Assembly: GCF_014842915.1 (NCBI RefSeq)
Contig: NZ_JACYXI010000023.1
Coordinates: 1 to 37,992 of the forward strand
Direction: 5' to 3'
Length of the DNA: 37,992 bases
Source: Roseibium litorale
GTDB lineage: Bacteria; Pseudomonadota; Alphaproteobacteria; Rhizobiales; Stappiaceae
Shown here: positions 8,203-16,218 of the stretch, piece after piece
How the letters are laid out: the number at the start of each line of letters is the position of its first letter
Numbering within the stretch: position 1 is the first letter of the stretch
Program-made: the position numbers and the translations under genes
The notes under the pieces: generated by a model
Databases searched by the model: none
What the model was told of the DNA's origin: nothing
Seen by the model: the letters and a program-made list of their open reading frames with translations, nothing else

Positions 8203-8232
8203 TATCCACGGGCAGCGGGCTGCCCGTGGATA
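8203..8232. repeat. Perfect 13-bp palindrome after clpP
   Basis: TATCCACGGGCAG and its exact complement surround a 4-base loop, 16 bases past the clpP stop. It could form a very stable RNA hairpin, but the T-run lies before it in the clpP direction and an A-run follows it on the plus strand, so it is not a textbook terminator in either direction. It may still stop or stabilise the clpP mRNA 3' end. Confidence 0.7.
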
Positions 8233-8247
8233 AAAAACCAAGCCGTA

Positions 8248-8871
8248 TCAGGCGCCGAGGCTGGCGCGATCGGTGATCACATTGTCGACAATGCCGAATT
8301 CCTTGGCTCTGTCGGCGGTCATGAAGTTGTCGCGCTCGAGCGCTTCCTCGACTTCGTCGAGTGTCCGGCCCGTGTGCTTCACGTAGATTTCATTCAGACG
8401 GCGCTTCATCTTCAGGATTTCCTGGGCATGAAGCATGATGTCAGCCGCCTGGCCACGGAACCCGCCGGAGGGCTGGTGAACCATGACGCGGGCGTTCGGC
8501 AGCGAGAAGCGCGAATCCTTGGCGCCAGCTGCCAGCAGCAGCGAGCCCATGGAAGCAGCCTGCCCGATGCACAGCGTGGAAACCGCCGGACGGATGAACT
8601 GCATCGTGTCGTAGATCGCAAGGCCCGAGGTCACCAGACCGCCGGGCGAATTGATGTAGAGCGCGATTTCCTTGTTCGGGTTTTCCGATTCCAGATAGAG
8701 CAGCTGGGAGCAAACAAGCGTCGCCAGATGGTCTTCAATCGGCCCGGTGAGGAAGATAATCCGCTCCTTGAGAAGGCGCGAATAGATGTCGAAGGCCCGC
8801 TCGCCGCGCGTCGTCTGCTCGACGACCATCGGAACGAGAGTGTTCATGTAGAGTTCGACAGGATCCTTCAT
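8248..8871 (-). CDS. clpP: ATP-dependent Clp protease proteolytic subunit ClpP
   Basis: A 207-aa serine peptidase that forms the double-heptamer chamber used by ClpX (encoded next) and by ClpA-type partners. The catalytic triad is visible as Ser107 (GQAASMGS), His132 (MVHQPSGG) and Asp181 (ERDNFM), each 10 residues later than in mature E. coli ClpP, consistent with a short N-terminal propeptide. The oxyanion and handle segments [15 protein letters not shown] and [13 protein letters not shown] are conserved. It lies between tig and clpX on the same strand. A sigma-32-like promoter and an 8-bp leader hairpin lie upstream, which suggests heat-shock control. Confidence 0.98.
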   Translation of the reverse strand: MKDPVELYMNTLVPMVVEQTTRGERAFDIYSRLLKERIIFLTGPIEDHLATLVCSQLLYLESENPNKEIALYINSPGGLVTSGLAIYDTMQFIRPAVSTLCIGQAASMGSLLLAAGAKDSRFSLPNARVMVHQPSGGFRGQAADIMLHAQEILKMKRRLNEIYVKHTGRTLDEVEEALERDNFMTADRAKEFGIVDNVITDRASLGA

Positions 8872-8895
8872 ACTTCATCCATATGCTTTGAGACA

Positions 8896-8917
8896 TCCGT
8901 GCCCGCCGTGGCACGGA
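8896..8917 (-). promoter_or_regulatory. Stem-loop in the clpP leader
   Basis: TCCGTGCC and GGCACGGA form a perfect 8-bp stem around a 6-base loop, ending 24 bases before the clpP start codon. It would lie in the 5' untranslated region of a transcript from the promoter at 8994-9022. Its role, such as mRNA stability or temperature-sensitive folding, is not shown by the sequence. Confidence 0.45.
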
Positions 8918-8993
8918 CTGACTTCAGGAAGTGGAGCGGAACCGGTCACGTTGGTGCGACCCAGCGCCTGACTCGAAAAAAGCGACATCCCTT

Positions 8994-9022
8994 ACATAGG
9001 GTATGCCGCCTCATTCGCAAAG
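8994..9022 (-). promoter_or_regulatory. Sigma-32-like (heat-shock) promoter of clpP
   Basis: The minus strand reads CTTTGCG (9016-9022), a 14-base spacer, then CCCTATGT (8994-9001). This fits the heat-shock sigma architecture (CTTGAAA, 13-15 bases, CCCCATNT) with small deviations, and clpP is a classical member of that regulon. It gives a leader of about 115 nt. Confidence 0.55.
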
Positions 9023-9100
9023 TCATCGCAGACGCGCCATGAAGGCAAGGTTAAAGCCAAAGGCGCGTCCGCTCATTTTTTAAGGTGACGAACCGCCTAA

Positions 9101-10450
9101 TCAGGCGTTGTCATCTTCGTCGGCGACCAGCTTTTCCAGCTCTTCCTTGGTCACGGACTTGTCAGTGACCTTGGCCTGGCCGAGGATGAAGTCCACGACT
9201 TTTTCCTCGTAGATCGGCGCACGCAGAGTTGCGAGAGCCTGCTGGTTGTTCTTGTAGAAGTCGAAGACCTGCTTTTCCTGGCCCGGGAACTGACGGACGC
9301 GGTCGTAAAGAGCGCGCTGCATTTCCTCGTCGGTGACCTGGACGTTGTTCTTCTCGCCAACTTCAGACAAGACCAGGCCGAGACGCACGCGGCGCTCTGC
9401 AATCTTGCGGTAGTCGGCCTTTGCAGCTTCTTCGGTGGTGTCTTCGTCTTCGAAGGACTTGCCGTTCCGCTTCATGTCTTCTTCAACCTGGCGCCAGACC
9501 GAATCGAACTCGGAGTTCAGCAGGCCTTCCGGCAGATCGAAAGAATAGACGTCGTCCAGCTTGTCGAGCAGCTGACGCTTGACGCGCTGGCGGGTCATCA
9601 TGCCGAACTGGCCTTCGATCTGGCCGCGGACGATTTCCTTCAGCTGATCGAGCGACTCAAGGCCGAGGGTCTTGGCGAATTCGTCATCGATCGTGGCTTC
9701 ACCGGGGGCTGCCACTTCCTTGACGACGATGTCGAAGGTCGCAACCTTGCCGGCCAGGTTCGGAGCCGGGTAGTCTTCCGGGAAGGTGACTTCGATGGTC
9801 TTTTCTTCGCCGGTCTTCACGCCGACGAGCTGCTCTTCGAAGCCCGGGATGAAGCGGCCGGAACCGAGAACCAGCTGGCCGTTTTCGTCAGCGCCGCCGT
9901 CGAAGGGCTCACCGTCGATCTTGCCGAGGTAGGACATGGTCACGCGGTAACCGTCCTTGGCCTTCACCTTCTTCGGCTCGAAGGGCACGTTGTTCTTCGC
10001 GATTTCAGCGATCTGGCTGTCGATTTCCTCGTCAGCAACTTCAACCACCGGACGCTCGATCTCGATCGAGGAGAAATCCGCGATTTCGAATTCCGGCAGG
10101 ACGTCATAGGACATCTTGAAGGACAGGTCGGCGGAACCGGCCAGGATCTTTTCAGCTTCCTCGTCAGTCAGATCGATAGCGGGGGTCAGAGCCGGACGCT
10201 CGGAGCGGTCTTCAAGTGCCTTCTGGCTGGTTTCCTGGATGGTGTTCGACAGGATTTCCGCCATGGCCTGACGGCCGTAGACTTTCTTGAGATGCGCAAC
10301 CGGCACCTTGCCCGGACGGAAGCCGTTGATGCGCACCTTGGACTTCATGTCGTCCAGATAGGAATCAAGCTTGGCGGCCAGATCGCCAGCCGGGATTTCG
10401 ATCTTAAGCTCTCGCTTGAGGCCCTCGGCGAGGGTTTCGGTTACCTGCAT
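9101..10450 (-). CDS. tig: Trigger factor
   Basis: A 449-aa ribosome-associated chaperone and peptidyl-prolyl isomerase that meets nascent chains at the exit tunnel. The ribosome-binding signature GFRPGKVP is at residues 43-50, matching the family position. A FKBP-type PPIase domain occupies roughly 150-245 (GYRVTMSYLGKIDGEPFDGG to FPEDYPAPNLAGKVATFDIVVKEV), followed by the helical C-terminal arms and an acidic tail. It is first in the tig-clpP-clpX-lon series. A promoter with TTGACA lies about 155 bases upstream. I see no clear terminator between it and clpP, so some readthrough into clpP is possible. Confidence 0.98.
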   Translation of the reverse strand: MQVTETLAEGLKRELKIEIPAGDLAAKLDSYLDDMKSKVRINGFRPGKVPVAHLKKVYGRQAMAEILSNTIQETSQKALEDRSERPALTPAIDLTDEEAEKILAGSADLSFKMSYDVLPEFEIADFSSIEIERPVVEVADEEIDSQIAEIAKNNVPFEPKKVKAKDGYRVTMSYLGKIDGEPFDGGADENGQLVLGSGRFIPGFEEQLVGVKTGEEKTIEVTFPEDYPAPNLAGKVATFDIVVKEVAAPGEATIDDEFAKTLGLESLDQLKEIVRGQIEGQFGMMTRQRVKRQLLDKLDDVYSFDLPEGLLNSEFDSVWRQVEEDMKRNGKSFEDEDTTEEAAKADYRKIAERRVRLGLVLSEVGEKNNVQVTDEEMQRALYDRVRQFPGQEKQVFDFYKNNQQALATLRAPIYEEKVVDFILGQAKVTDKSVTKEELEKLVADEDDNA

Positions 10451-10605
10451 GGGTTTTGCTTCGTCCTCGGTCCGCAGCGGCTGGCCGCCCCGGATGTTTG
10501 TTTCTATGGAATCGCGTGTGCCGCGCTGCCGGCTCCCCTTTTCACAGAAGCGTTCTTAAGGGCAGCGCACGCCTTGAACAAAGCCCAAGACGCACGATGT
10601 TGAGC

Positions 10606-10634
10606 GCGATAAAGCGTCCCCCAGGAAGTGTCAA
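10606..10634 (-). promoter_or_regulatory. Promoter of tig
   Basis: On the minus strand, TTGACA (10629-10634), a 17-base spacer and TATCGC (10606-10611). The -35 is perfect and the spacing ideal; the -10 matches at the first two positions and is otherwise poor. It implies a leader of about 150 nt. Confidence 0.6.
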
Positions 10635-10911
10635 GGGCAGAGCGGGGTTTTGACCGGCAAAAGCCCCCGGAAAGGGGCAAAAACACCCCCTGCCCAGAGA
10701 CAGAATTAGCCCCATGGTAAAGCCACCTGGAACATCGCGGAAATTGCTGCGGCGCGATACCTAACTCCGGTCCAGATACGGCAGCTCTCACCAGCCGCAT
10801 TCTGCCGGGCAGCGCCTTCAATGAAAAACAGACACAGCAGATGCACACTCCCGAAGATTGGCACGGGGACCCCAGATTAAAAGCGGCAAACTCGATTTCC
10901 CGATTCAAAAC
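10635..10911. other. Gene-free region between the tig promoter and parD
   Basis: No convincing gene. The main structure is a GCCCC...GGGGC hairpin (10663-10678) with T-runs on both sides when read on the minus strand, which looks like a terminator although no gene points into it from the right. It may be a remnant of the ancestral junction between tig and tRNA-Leu before parDE was inserted, or may insulate tig from readthrough. A 141-residue minus-strand open frame covering 10504-10929 shows no coding character. Confidence 0.45.
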
Positions 10912-10949
10912 GGTGCAAGATTGGTGCAATATCGCATCAGATTAAATTG
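10912..10949 (+). promoter_or_regulatory. Candidate parDE promoter and operator
   Basis: Two direct repeats GGTGCAA (10912-10918 and 10923-10929) are spaced 11 bases apart, and TGCAAT is mirrored by ATTGCA near 10946-10951. Overlapping these, TTGGTG, a 16-base spacer and TAAATT (10922-10949) form a plausible promoter. ParD antitoxins usually repress their own operon by binding such repeats, so this is the expected autoregulatory site; the exact operator is inferred. Confidence 0.5.
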
Positions 10950-10962
10950 CAGGACAGAAACA

Positions 10963-11202
10963 ATGTCGAGACAGAGCATTTCCTTGACCCGCCCAAACGA
11001 CGAATGGCTCAAGGAGCAGGTCAAAAGCGAAGAGTTTGCGAGCAAGAGCGAAGTGATCAACGACCTGATCCGGAAGGCACGGGAGGTCGAGCAGATCCGG
11101 AAAAAGCTGATCGCAGCCGAAGAAAGCGGCTTGAGCGGCAAGACACCGGCACAAATCCGCACGGACGTGAAAACACGGCTCAAGAATGCCGCAAAAATAT
11201 AG
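10963..11202 (+). CDS. parD: ParD-type antitoxin (ribbon-helix-helix)
   Basis: A 79-aa antitoxin. The N-terminal ribbon-helix-helix segment (QSISLTRPNDEWLKEQVKSE, then FASKSEVINDLIRKARE) would dimerise and bind the operator upstream. The C-terminal helix (KLIAAEESGLSGKTPAQIRTDVKTRLK) is the usual ParE-wrapping part. The start at 10963 follows AGGA at 10951-10954 with 8-base spacing; the frame is open upstream but without homology. It overlaps the toxin gene by 17 bases, typical for translational coupling. The pair sits between core genes tig and tRNA-Leu, so it is probably an acquired module. Confidence 0.92.
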   Translation: MSRQSISLTRPNDEWLKEQVKSEEFASKSEVINDLIRKAREVEQIRKKLIAAEESGLSGKTPAQIRTDVKTRLKNAAKI

Positions 11203-11473
11203 GCTTGAGGTCAGCACCTCGGCGGAACGCGACCTGGCAACTCTCTATGAATACGGTTTTGTCCATTGGGGTGAAGACCGGGCCGACCACTATTTCGAGG
11301 CACTGATCGCCCATTTCGATAAGCTTTGCGAGAACCCGTTTCTGTACCCTGCTGTCGACGACATCCGCCCCGGCTACCACCGGAGCATTTGCGGCATTCA
11401 CAGCGTCTATTACAAGGTCTCAGGCACAGCCGTACAAGTGATGGCCGTTATCGGAAGACAGGATTTCAGATAG
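11186..11473 (+). CDS. parE: ParE/RelE-family toxin
   Basis: A 95-aa toxin of the ParE fold. Family marks are YRLEVSTSAERDLATLYEYG, the FDKLCENPFLYP segment, the GYHRSICGIHSVYYKV strand and the terminal VIGRQDFR. Family members such as plasmid RK2 ParE poison DNA gyrase, while RelE members cleave mRNA; the overall sequence fits ParE better. It starts inside parD, so the two are coupled and toxin production depends on antitoxin translation. No frameshift or loss is visible, so the pair looks functional. Confidence 0.92.
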   Translation: MPQKYRLEVSTSAERDLATLYEYGFVHWGEDRADHYFEALIAHFDKLCENPFLYPAVDDIRPGYHRSICGIHSVYYKVSGTAVQVMAVIGRQDFR

Positions 11474-11502
11474 TTTTTTGGAAAAAGCTTTGAGGGGGAA
11501 GA

Positions 11503-11532
11503 CCAGTTGGGGGACTGACCCCCCAAAACTGG
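11503..11532. terminator. Inverted repeat between parE and tRNA-Leu
   Basis: CCAGTTGGGGG and CCCCCCAAAACTGG form a long hairpin with a small internal bulge. It lies 30 bases past parE and 28 bases past the tRNA-Leu 3' end, so it may end both transcripts. There is no clean U-tract on either side; a T-run occurs only about 20 bases further on the minus strand. Confidence 0.45.
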
Positions 11533-11559
11533 AAATCACAGAGCAAAATCAATGTGATT

Positions 11560-11644
11560 TGGTGCGGATGAAGGGAGTCGAACCCCCACGCCTTGCGGCG
11601 CTGGAACCTAAATCCAGTGCGTCTACCAGTTCCGCCACATCCGC
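11560..11644 (-). tRNA. tRNA-Leu (anticodon TAG)
   Basis: An 85-nt class II tRNA on the minus strand. Acceptor GCGGATG pairs with CATCCGC, anticodon stem CTGGA/TCCAG surrounds TTTAGGT (anticodon TAG, plus-strand 11608-11610), the long variable arm CGCCGCAAGGCG is typical of leucine tRNAs, and GGGGGTTCGACTCCC forms the T-arm. CCA is encoded at 11560-11562. It reads CTA and probably other CTN codons. Confidence 0.97.
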
Positions 11645-11689
11645 ATGCCCGGCTGTCCGGACCCGGAGGCCCGAAGCACAAGCGGGGCC

Positions 11690-11719
11690 TCTATAGCACC
11701 GGCCCTTTCCGGTTCACAA
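11690..11719 (-). promoter_or_regulatory. Promoter of tRNA-Leu
   Basis: On the minus strand TTGTGA (11714-11719), an 18-base spacer and TATAGA (11690-11695) lie about 45 bases before the mature tRNA 5' end. Both boxes are near consensus. Confidence 0.6.
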
Positions 11720-11725
11720 GGCCAA

Positions 11726-13357
11726 TCATCGGATTTCATGCGCTCCCTGCCCCGGCTTTTCCACAAGCCGGGCAATGACGGGCTTCAGGTAAGGCGCCAG
11801 ATCCTCGGCCGTCAGGCCGGGTCCAGCCTGCCGCCCCGCCTCGCCGTGCATCCACACGCCCATGGCGGCCGCCTCGAAACCGGGCATGCCCTGCGCCAGA
11901 AGACCCAGGATGATCCCGCCCAGAACATCCCCCGAGCCTGCCGTCGCCAGCCAGGCTGGCGCATTGCCGTTGATGGCCGCCCGGCCATCGGGCGCAGCAA
12001 TCACGGTATCTGCGCCTTTCAAAACCACCACGGCACCGCTCCGCTGGGCTGCCTGGCGGGCAGCCGACAGCTTGTCGAGAGAAAAGAGATCTGGAAACAG
12101 ACGGCGGAACTCGCCGGCATGAGGCGTCAGGACCACAGGCCCGCGGCACCCGGCAATGGCAAAGAACAGCGCTTCCGGCGAGGAGCTGTAAGAGGTCAGC
12201 GCATCGGCATCCAGAACAGCGGTCTCCACAGCTCCCAGAACGGCCATCACACATTCCCGCGTCTGAGGCCCCACGCCAAAGCCGGGCCCGATCAAGGCCG
12301 CATTTAGCCTCTTGTCCTCCAGCATCTCCCGGATGGGGCCCGCACTTCCTTCATCCTCCACATCGCCCGAAAGCTCTTCACCCCGTCGCAGAGGGCGGAC
12401 CATGACAGCCGTCAGATGGCAGGCATTCACCATCAGCGCGGAAGGCGGGCAAGCCAGGGTCACCAATCCCGCTCCTGCCCGCAGCGCAGCTCCGGCGGCA
12501 AGGCGCCCGGCACCGGTCGCGTGGACGGGGCCACCAAAGACAACCGCATGACCCCGGTCATATTTATGCCCGCCGGCAGCAGGCGAATGCCAGTCTTGGC
12601 GCCACAGCCTCTCATCATTGAGAGTGAGATCCGGCTCGATCTCTTCCAGAACGGACGCCTTGATGCCGATCTGGACGCAATCGACCACCCCGCAGAAGCC
12701 CCGCCCCGGAAACAGCAGATGCCCCGGCTTCTGCCTGAAGAAGGTGACCGTCCGCTCGGCCCTGACCGCTCCGCCCCCGGCAGACCCGTCCGCGCCATTG
12801 ACGCCGGAGGGAAGATCGACAGCAAGAACGGGAACGCCGCCCGCATTGACCATCCCGGCCAGCTTGACCATCCCGCCTTCCAGGGGCCGGTCCAGACCGG
12901 CGCCGAACAGGGCATCGATCACCAGATCGGCCTCTGTCAGCCCTTTTTTCAGCGAAGCCGGCGTCAACGGCAGCCATTGCGGCACCCCCGCCTCGCTCAT
13001 CGCGGCATAGGCAAGCGCCGCATCCCCCTTCAGGGACGACGGCTTTTTCAGCAGCAGGGTTTTGACTTCCAGGCCGCGTTCATGCAGCAGCCTTGCCGCC
13101 ACAAAGCCGTCCCCGCCATTGTTTCCCGGACCGCAAAGGATCAGAACACTGGGCAGATCGGAGGTGGTCAGCATGGTCTGCGCAACATCCGCAACCGCGC
13201 CCCCCGCCGCATTCATCAGGTCAATACCCGGCGTTCCGGCAGCGATGGTCAATTTATCCGCCCTGGCCATCTGAACGGGAAGCAGCAGCTCATTGCCCTC
13301 CCGCACTGGTCCCGTCTGGACATTACCGGCCGATCCGCCCGCCAGATGCTCTGCCAT
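11726..13357 (-). CDS. nnr: Bifunctional NAD(P)H-hydrate epimerase / ADP-dependent dehydratase
   Basis: A 543-aa repair enzyme. The N-terminal half epimerises damaged R-NAD(P)HX (motif LILCGPGNNGGDGFVAARLL). The C-terminal half dehydrates S-NADHX back to NADH using ADP (PHAGEFRRLFPD and TAGSGDVLGGIILGLLAQGM, whose Asp is the expected catalytic residue). Start choice is uncertain: ATG 13357 is preceded by GAGG at 9 bases; ATG 13372 is also in frame, and the conserved part begins only at NELLLPVQMARADKL, with a GTG at 13307 nearby. In many rhizobia this gene stands next to glnB, as here, although they are divergent. It is complete, with both active sites. Confidence 0.95.
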   Translation of the reverse strand: MAEHLAGGSAGNVQTGPVREGNELLLPVQMARADKLTIAAGTPGIDLMNAAGGAVADVAQTMLTTSDLPSVLILCGPGNNGGDGFVAARLLHERGLEVKTLLLKKPSSLKGDAALAYAAMSEAGVPQWLPLTPASLKKGLTEADLVIDALFGAGLDRPLEGGMVKLAGMVNAGGVPVLAVDLPSGVNGADGSAGGGAVRAERTVTFFRQKPGHLLFPGRGFCGVVDCVQIGIKASVLEEIEPDLTLNDERLWRQDWHSPAAGGHKYDRGHAVVFGGPVHATGAGRLAAGAALRAGAGLVTLACPPSALMVNACHLTAVMVRPLRRGEELSGDVEDEGSAGPIREMLEDKRLNAALIGPGFGVGPQTRECVMAVLGAVETAVLDADALTSYSSSPEALFFAIAGCRGPVVLTPHAGEFRRLFPDLFSLDKLSAARQAAQRSGAVVVLKGADTVIAAPDGRAAINGNAPAWLATAGSGDVLGGIILGLLAQGMPGFEAAAMGVWMHGEAGRQAGPGLTAEDLAPYLKPVIARLVEKPGQGAHEIR

Positions 13358-14114
<757 letters not shown>

Positions 14115-14251
14115 TCCCGATCAACCGGCCGTTCCGGCCACCCAACCCGGTTCACCCCCCGACCTCCCAGGATATAAAGCCCTTGCATAGGCAGCGGACC
14201 AGGTTGAACCACAATGATCACAGCAGATAACCACAAGGGATGGATATCAAG

Positions 14252-15661
14252 ATGACCACCGCTTCTGACGTGCTTAGCCTGATCAAGGAAAAGGACGTAA
14301 AGTTCGTAGACCTTCGCTTCACCGATCCGCGCGGCAAGCTGCAGCACGTCACCATGGACGTGACCCTTGTCGATGAAGACATGTTCGCTGAAGGCGTGGC
14401 ATTCGACGGTTCTTCGATCGCTGGCTGGAAGTCCATCGACGCTTCCGACATGACCCTGATCCTCGATCCGGAATCCGTTCACCTGGATCCGTTCTTCGCT
14501 CAGACCACCATGGTCATCCTGTGCGATATCGTTGATCCGCGCACCGGCGAAACCTACAACCGCGATCCGCGCTCCATCGCCAAGAAGGCAGAAGCCTACG
14601 TCAAGTCCGGCGGCTTCGGCGACACCATCTTCTTCGGCCCGGAAGCTGAATTCTTCATCTTTGATGACGTCCGCTTCGCTGCTGAGCCGTACAACACCGG
14701 CTTCAAGGTCGACAGTGACGAACTGCCGTCCAACCTGGACACCGAATACGAAACCGGCAACCTCGGCCACCGTCCGCGCGTCAAGGGCGGCTACTTCCCG
14801 GTTCCGCCGATCGACAGCTGCCAGGACATGCGGTCTGAAATGCTGACCGTCATGGCCGAAATGGGCGTGTCCGTTGAAAAGCACCACCACGAAGTGGCTG
14901 CTGCTCAGCACGAGCTGGGTGTGAAGTTCAACACCCTGACCACCTGCGCCGACCACATGCAGATCTACAAGTACGTGGTTCACCAGGTCGCTCACGCTTA
15001 CGGCAAGACCGCAACCTTCATGCCGAAGCCGATCTTCGGTGACAACGGTTCGGGCATGCACTGCCACCAGTCCATCTGGAAGGACGGCAAGCCGCAGTTC
15101 GCCGGCAACCTCTATGCCGACCTCAGCGAAATGTGCCTGTACTACATCGGTGGTATCCTGAAGCACGCCAAGGCCCTGAACGCCTTCACCAACCCGTCGA
15201 CCAACTCCTACAAGCGTCTGGTCCCGGGCTATGAAGCACCGGTTCTGCTGGCTTACTCTTCGGGCAACCGTTCGGCTTCCTGCCGTATTCCGTTCACGTC
15301 CTCCCCGAAGGCAAAGCGCGTTGAAGTCCGCTTCCCGGATCCGACCGCGAACCCGTACCTCGCCTTCGCAGCCATGCTGATGGCTGGCCTCGACGGGATC
15401 AAGAACAAGATCCACCCGGGCGACGCAATGGACAAGAACCTCTACGACCTGCCGCCGGAAGAACTGGCCGAGATCCCGACCGTTGCAGGCTCCCTGCGCG
15501 AAGCTCTGGAATGCCTCGATGCAGACCGTGAGTTCCTGAAGGCCGGCGGCGTGTTTGATGACGACTTCATCAACGGCTACATCGACCTGAAGATGGAAGA
15601 AAACATGCGCTACGAAATGACACCGCACCCGGTGGAATTCGACATGTATTACTCCGTCTGA
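14252..15661 (+). CDS. glnA: Glutamine synthetase type I
   Basis: A 469-aa dodecameric enzyme making glutamine from glutamate, ammonia and ATP. Present are the N-terminal [15 protein letters not shown], the GSSIAGW segment, metal-ligand region [10 protein letters not shown], the VEKHHHEVA and [10 protein letters not shown] motifs, NRSASCRIP, and the adenylylation site Tyr398 (NLYDLPPEE), so it is of the GSI-beta adenylylated class. ATG 14252 gives the standard 469 residues; ATG 14240 is in frame but adds four residues and sits too close to AAGGG. It is likely co-transcribed with glnB from the sigma-54 promoter, with possible extra promoter activity in the 137-base gap. A strong terminator follows. 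Confidence 0.98.
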   Translation: MTTASDVLSLIKEKDVKFVDLRFTDPRGKLQHVTMDVTLVDEDMFAEGVAFDGSSIAGWKSIDASDMTLILDPESVHLDPFFAQTTMVILCDIVDPRTGETYNRDPRSIAKKAEAYVKSGGFGDTIFFGPEAEFFIFDDVRFAAEPYNTGFKVDSDELPSNLDTEYETGNLGHRPRVKGGYFPVPPIDSCQDMRSEMLTVMAEMGVSVEKHHHEVAAAQHELGVKFNTLTTCADHMQIYKYVVHQVAHAYGKTATFMPKPIFGDNGSGMHCHQSIWKDGKPQFAGNLYADLSEMCLYYIGGILKHAKALNAFTNPSTNSYKRLVPGYEAPVLLAYSSGNRSASCRIPFTSSPKAKRVEVRFPDPTANPYLAFAAMLMAGLDGIKNKIHPGDAMDKNLYDLPPEELAEIPTVAGSLREALECLDADREFLKAGGVFDDDFINGYIDLKMEENMRYEMTPHPVEFDMYYSV

Positions 15662-15683
15662 TCTCTGTCAGACAGACAAACGG

Positions 15684-15715
15684 AAAGGCCGGGCAATCGC
15701 CCGGCCTTTTTGTAT
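15684..15715 (+). terminator. Rho-independent terminator of glnA
   Basis: An 11-bp perfect stem AAAGGCCGGGC / GCCCGGCCTTT with a 4-base loop, ending in a T-run. A second, weaker hairpin with a longer T-run (AACGC / GCGTT, 15724-15746) follows and may be a back-up. Confidence 0.92.
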
Positions 15716-15919
15716 TTCCAACCAACGCGTTACGGCGTTTTTTTAACTTCACTCTTGCCATGCCCCATACGGCACGGCCCAAACTCCCGTCCCTGTTTTG
15801 CCGTGAAGACATGTGATGAAGAATGGAATGGTCTGAGCGGGTGCTCGACGTTCAGAGCATCAGCAAAGCTTGCATATAGATCATTTTACGCTGGTTCAGC
15901 GCCCTGACTTCAATCGCTC

Positions 15920-16156
15920 TCACGACACCAAGCCGTAGACATGGACATGAGCCTTGCCGCCAATGACCTTGCCCGAAAGCATGCCATAAATCTCAACCGC
16001 TGCTCCGTCCCCAGCGGTCACATCGCCATTGACCATTCCGTGCAATTCAAAACGGACGCCGGGAGCCACCGTGACCCCATCGGCCGCCATTCCGTAGAAC
16101 TGGGTGTCCTCTGAAACCGTCAGATGCTCCAGATGCATGGTTCGGATCTTGCGCAT
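15920..16156 (-). CDS. Small repeat protein, bactofilin-like (hypothetical)
   Basis: A 78-aa protein I cannot assign to a named family. It contains an approximately 17-18-residue repeat whose units start FYGMAADGVTV, LHGMVNGDVTA, IYGMLSGKVIG and VYGLVS. The aromatic or leucine, Gly-Met and alternating Gly/Val pattern resembles the short beta-helical turns of bactofilin-type polymer-forming proteins. Start 16156 is chosen because GGAG lies 7 bases upstream; a longer frame to 16186 lacks a site. It is 62 bases downstream of the P1 peptidase on the same strand and may share its transcript. There is no signal peptide or membrane segment. Coding status is likely, given the regular repeat. Confidence 0.7.
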   Translation of the reverse strand: MRKIRTMHLEHLTVSEDTQFYGMAADGVTVAPGVRFELHGMVNGDVTAGDGAAVEIYGMLSGKVIGGKAHVHVYGLVS

Positions 16157-16218
16157 GACATATCTCCGGTTGCGTTTTCTCAGCATCGCGCGGTTGGCTG
16201 TTCAACGCAAACGAATAC

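Noticed and set aside
10504..10929. 141-residue minus-strand open frame upstream of tig
   Set aside because: It crosses the tig promoter and the parDE control region and shows no coding features.
15710..15907. 65-residue plus-strand frame after glnA
   Set aside because: Begins in the terminator and has no start signal or homology that I recognise.
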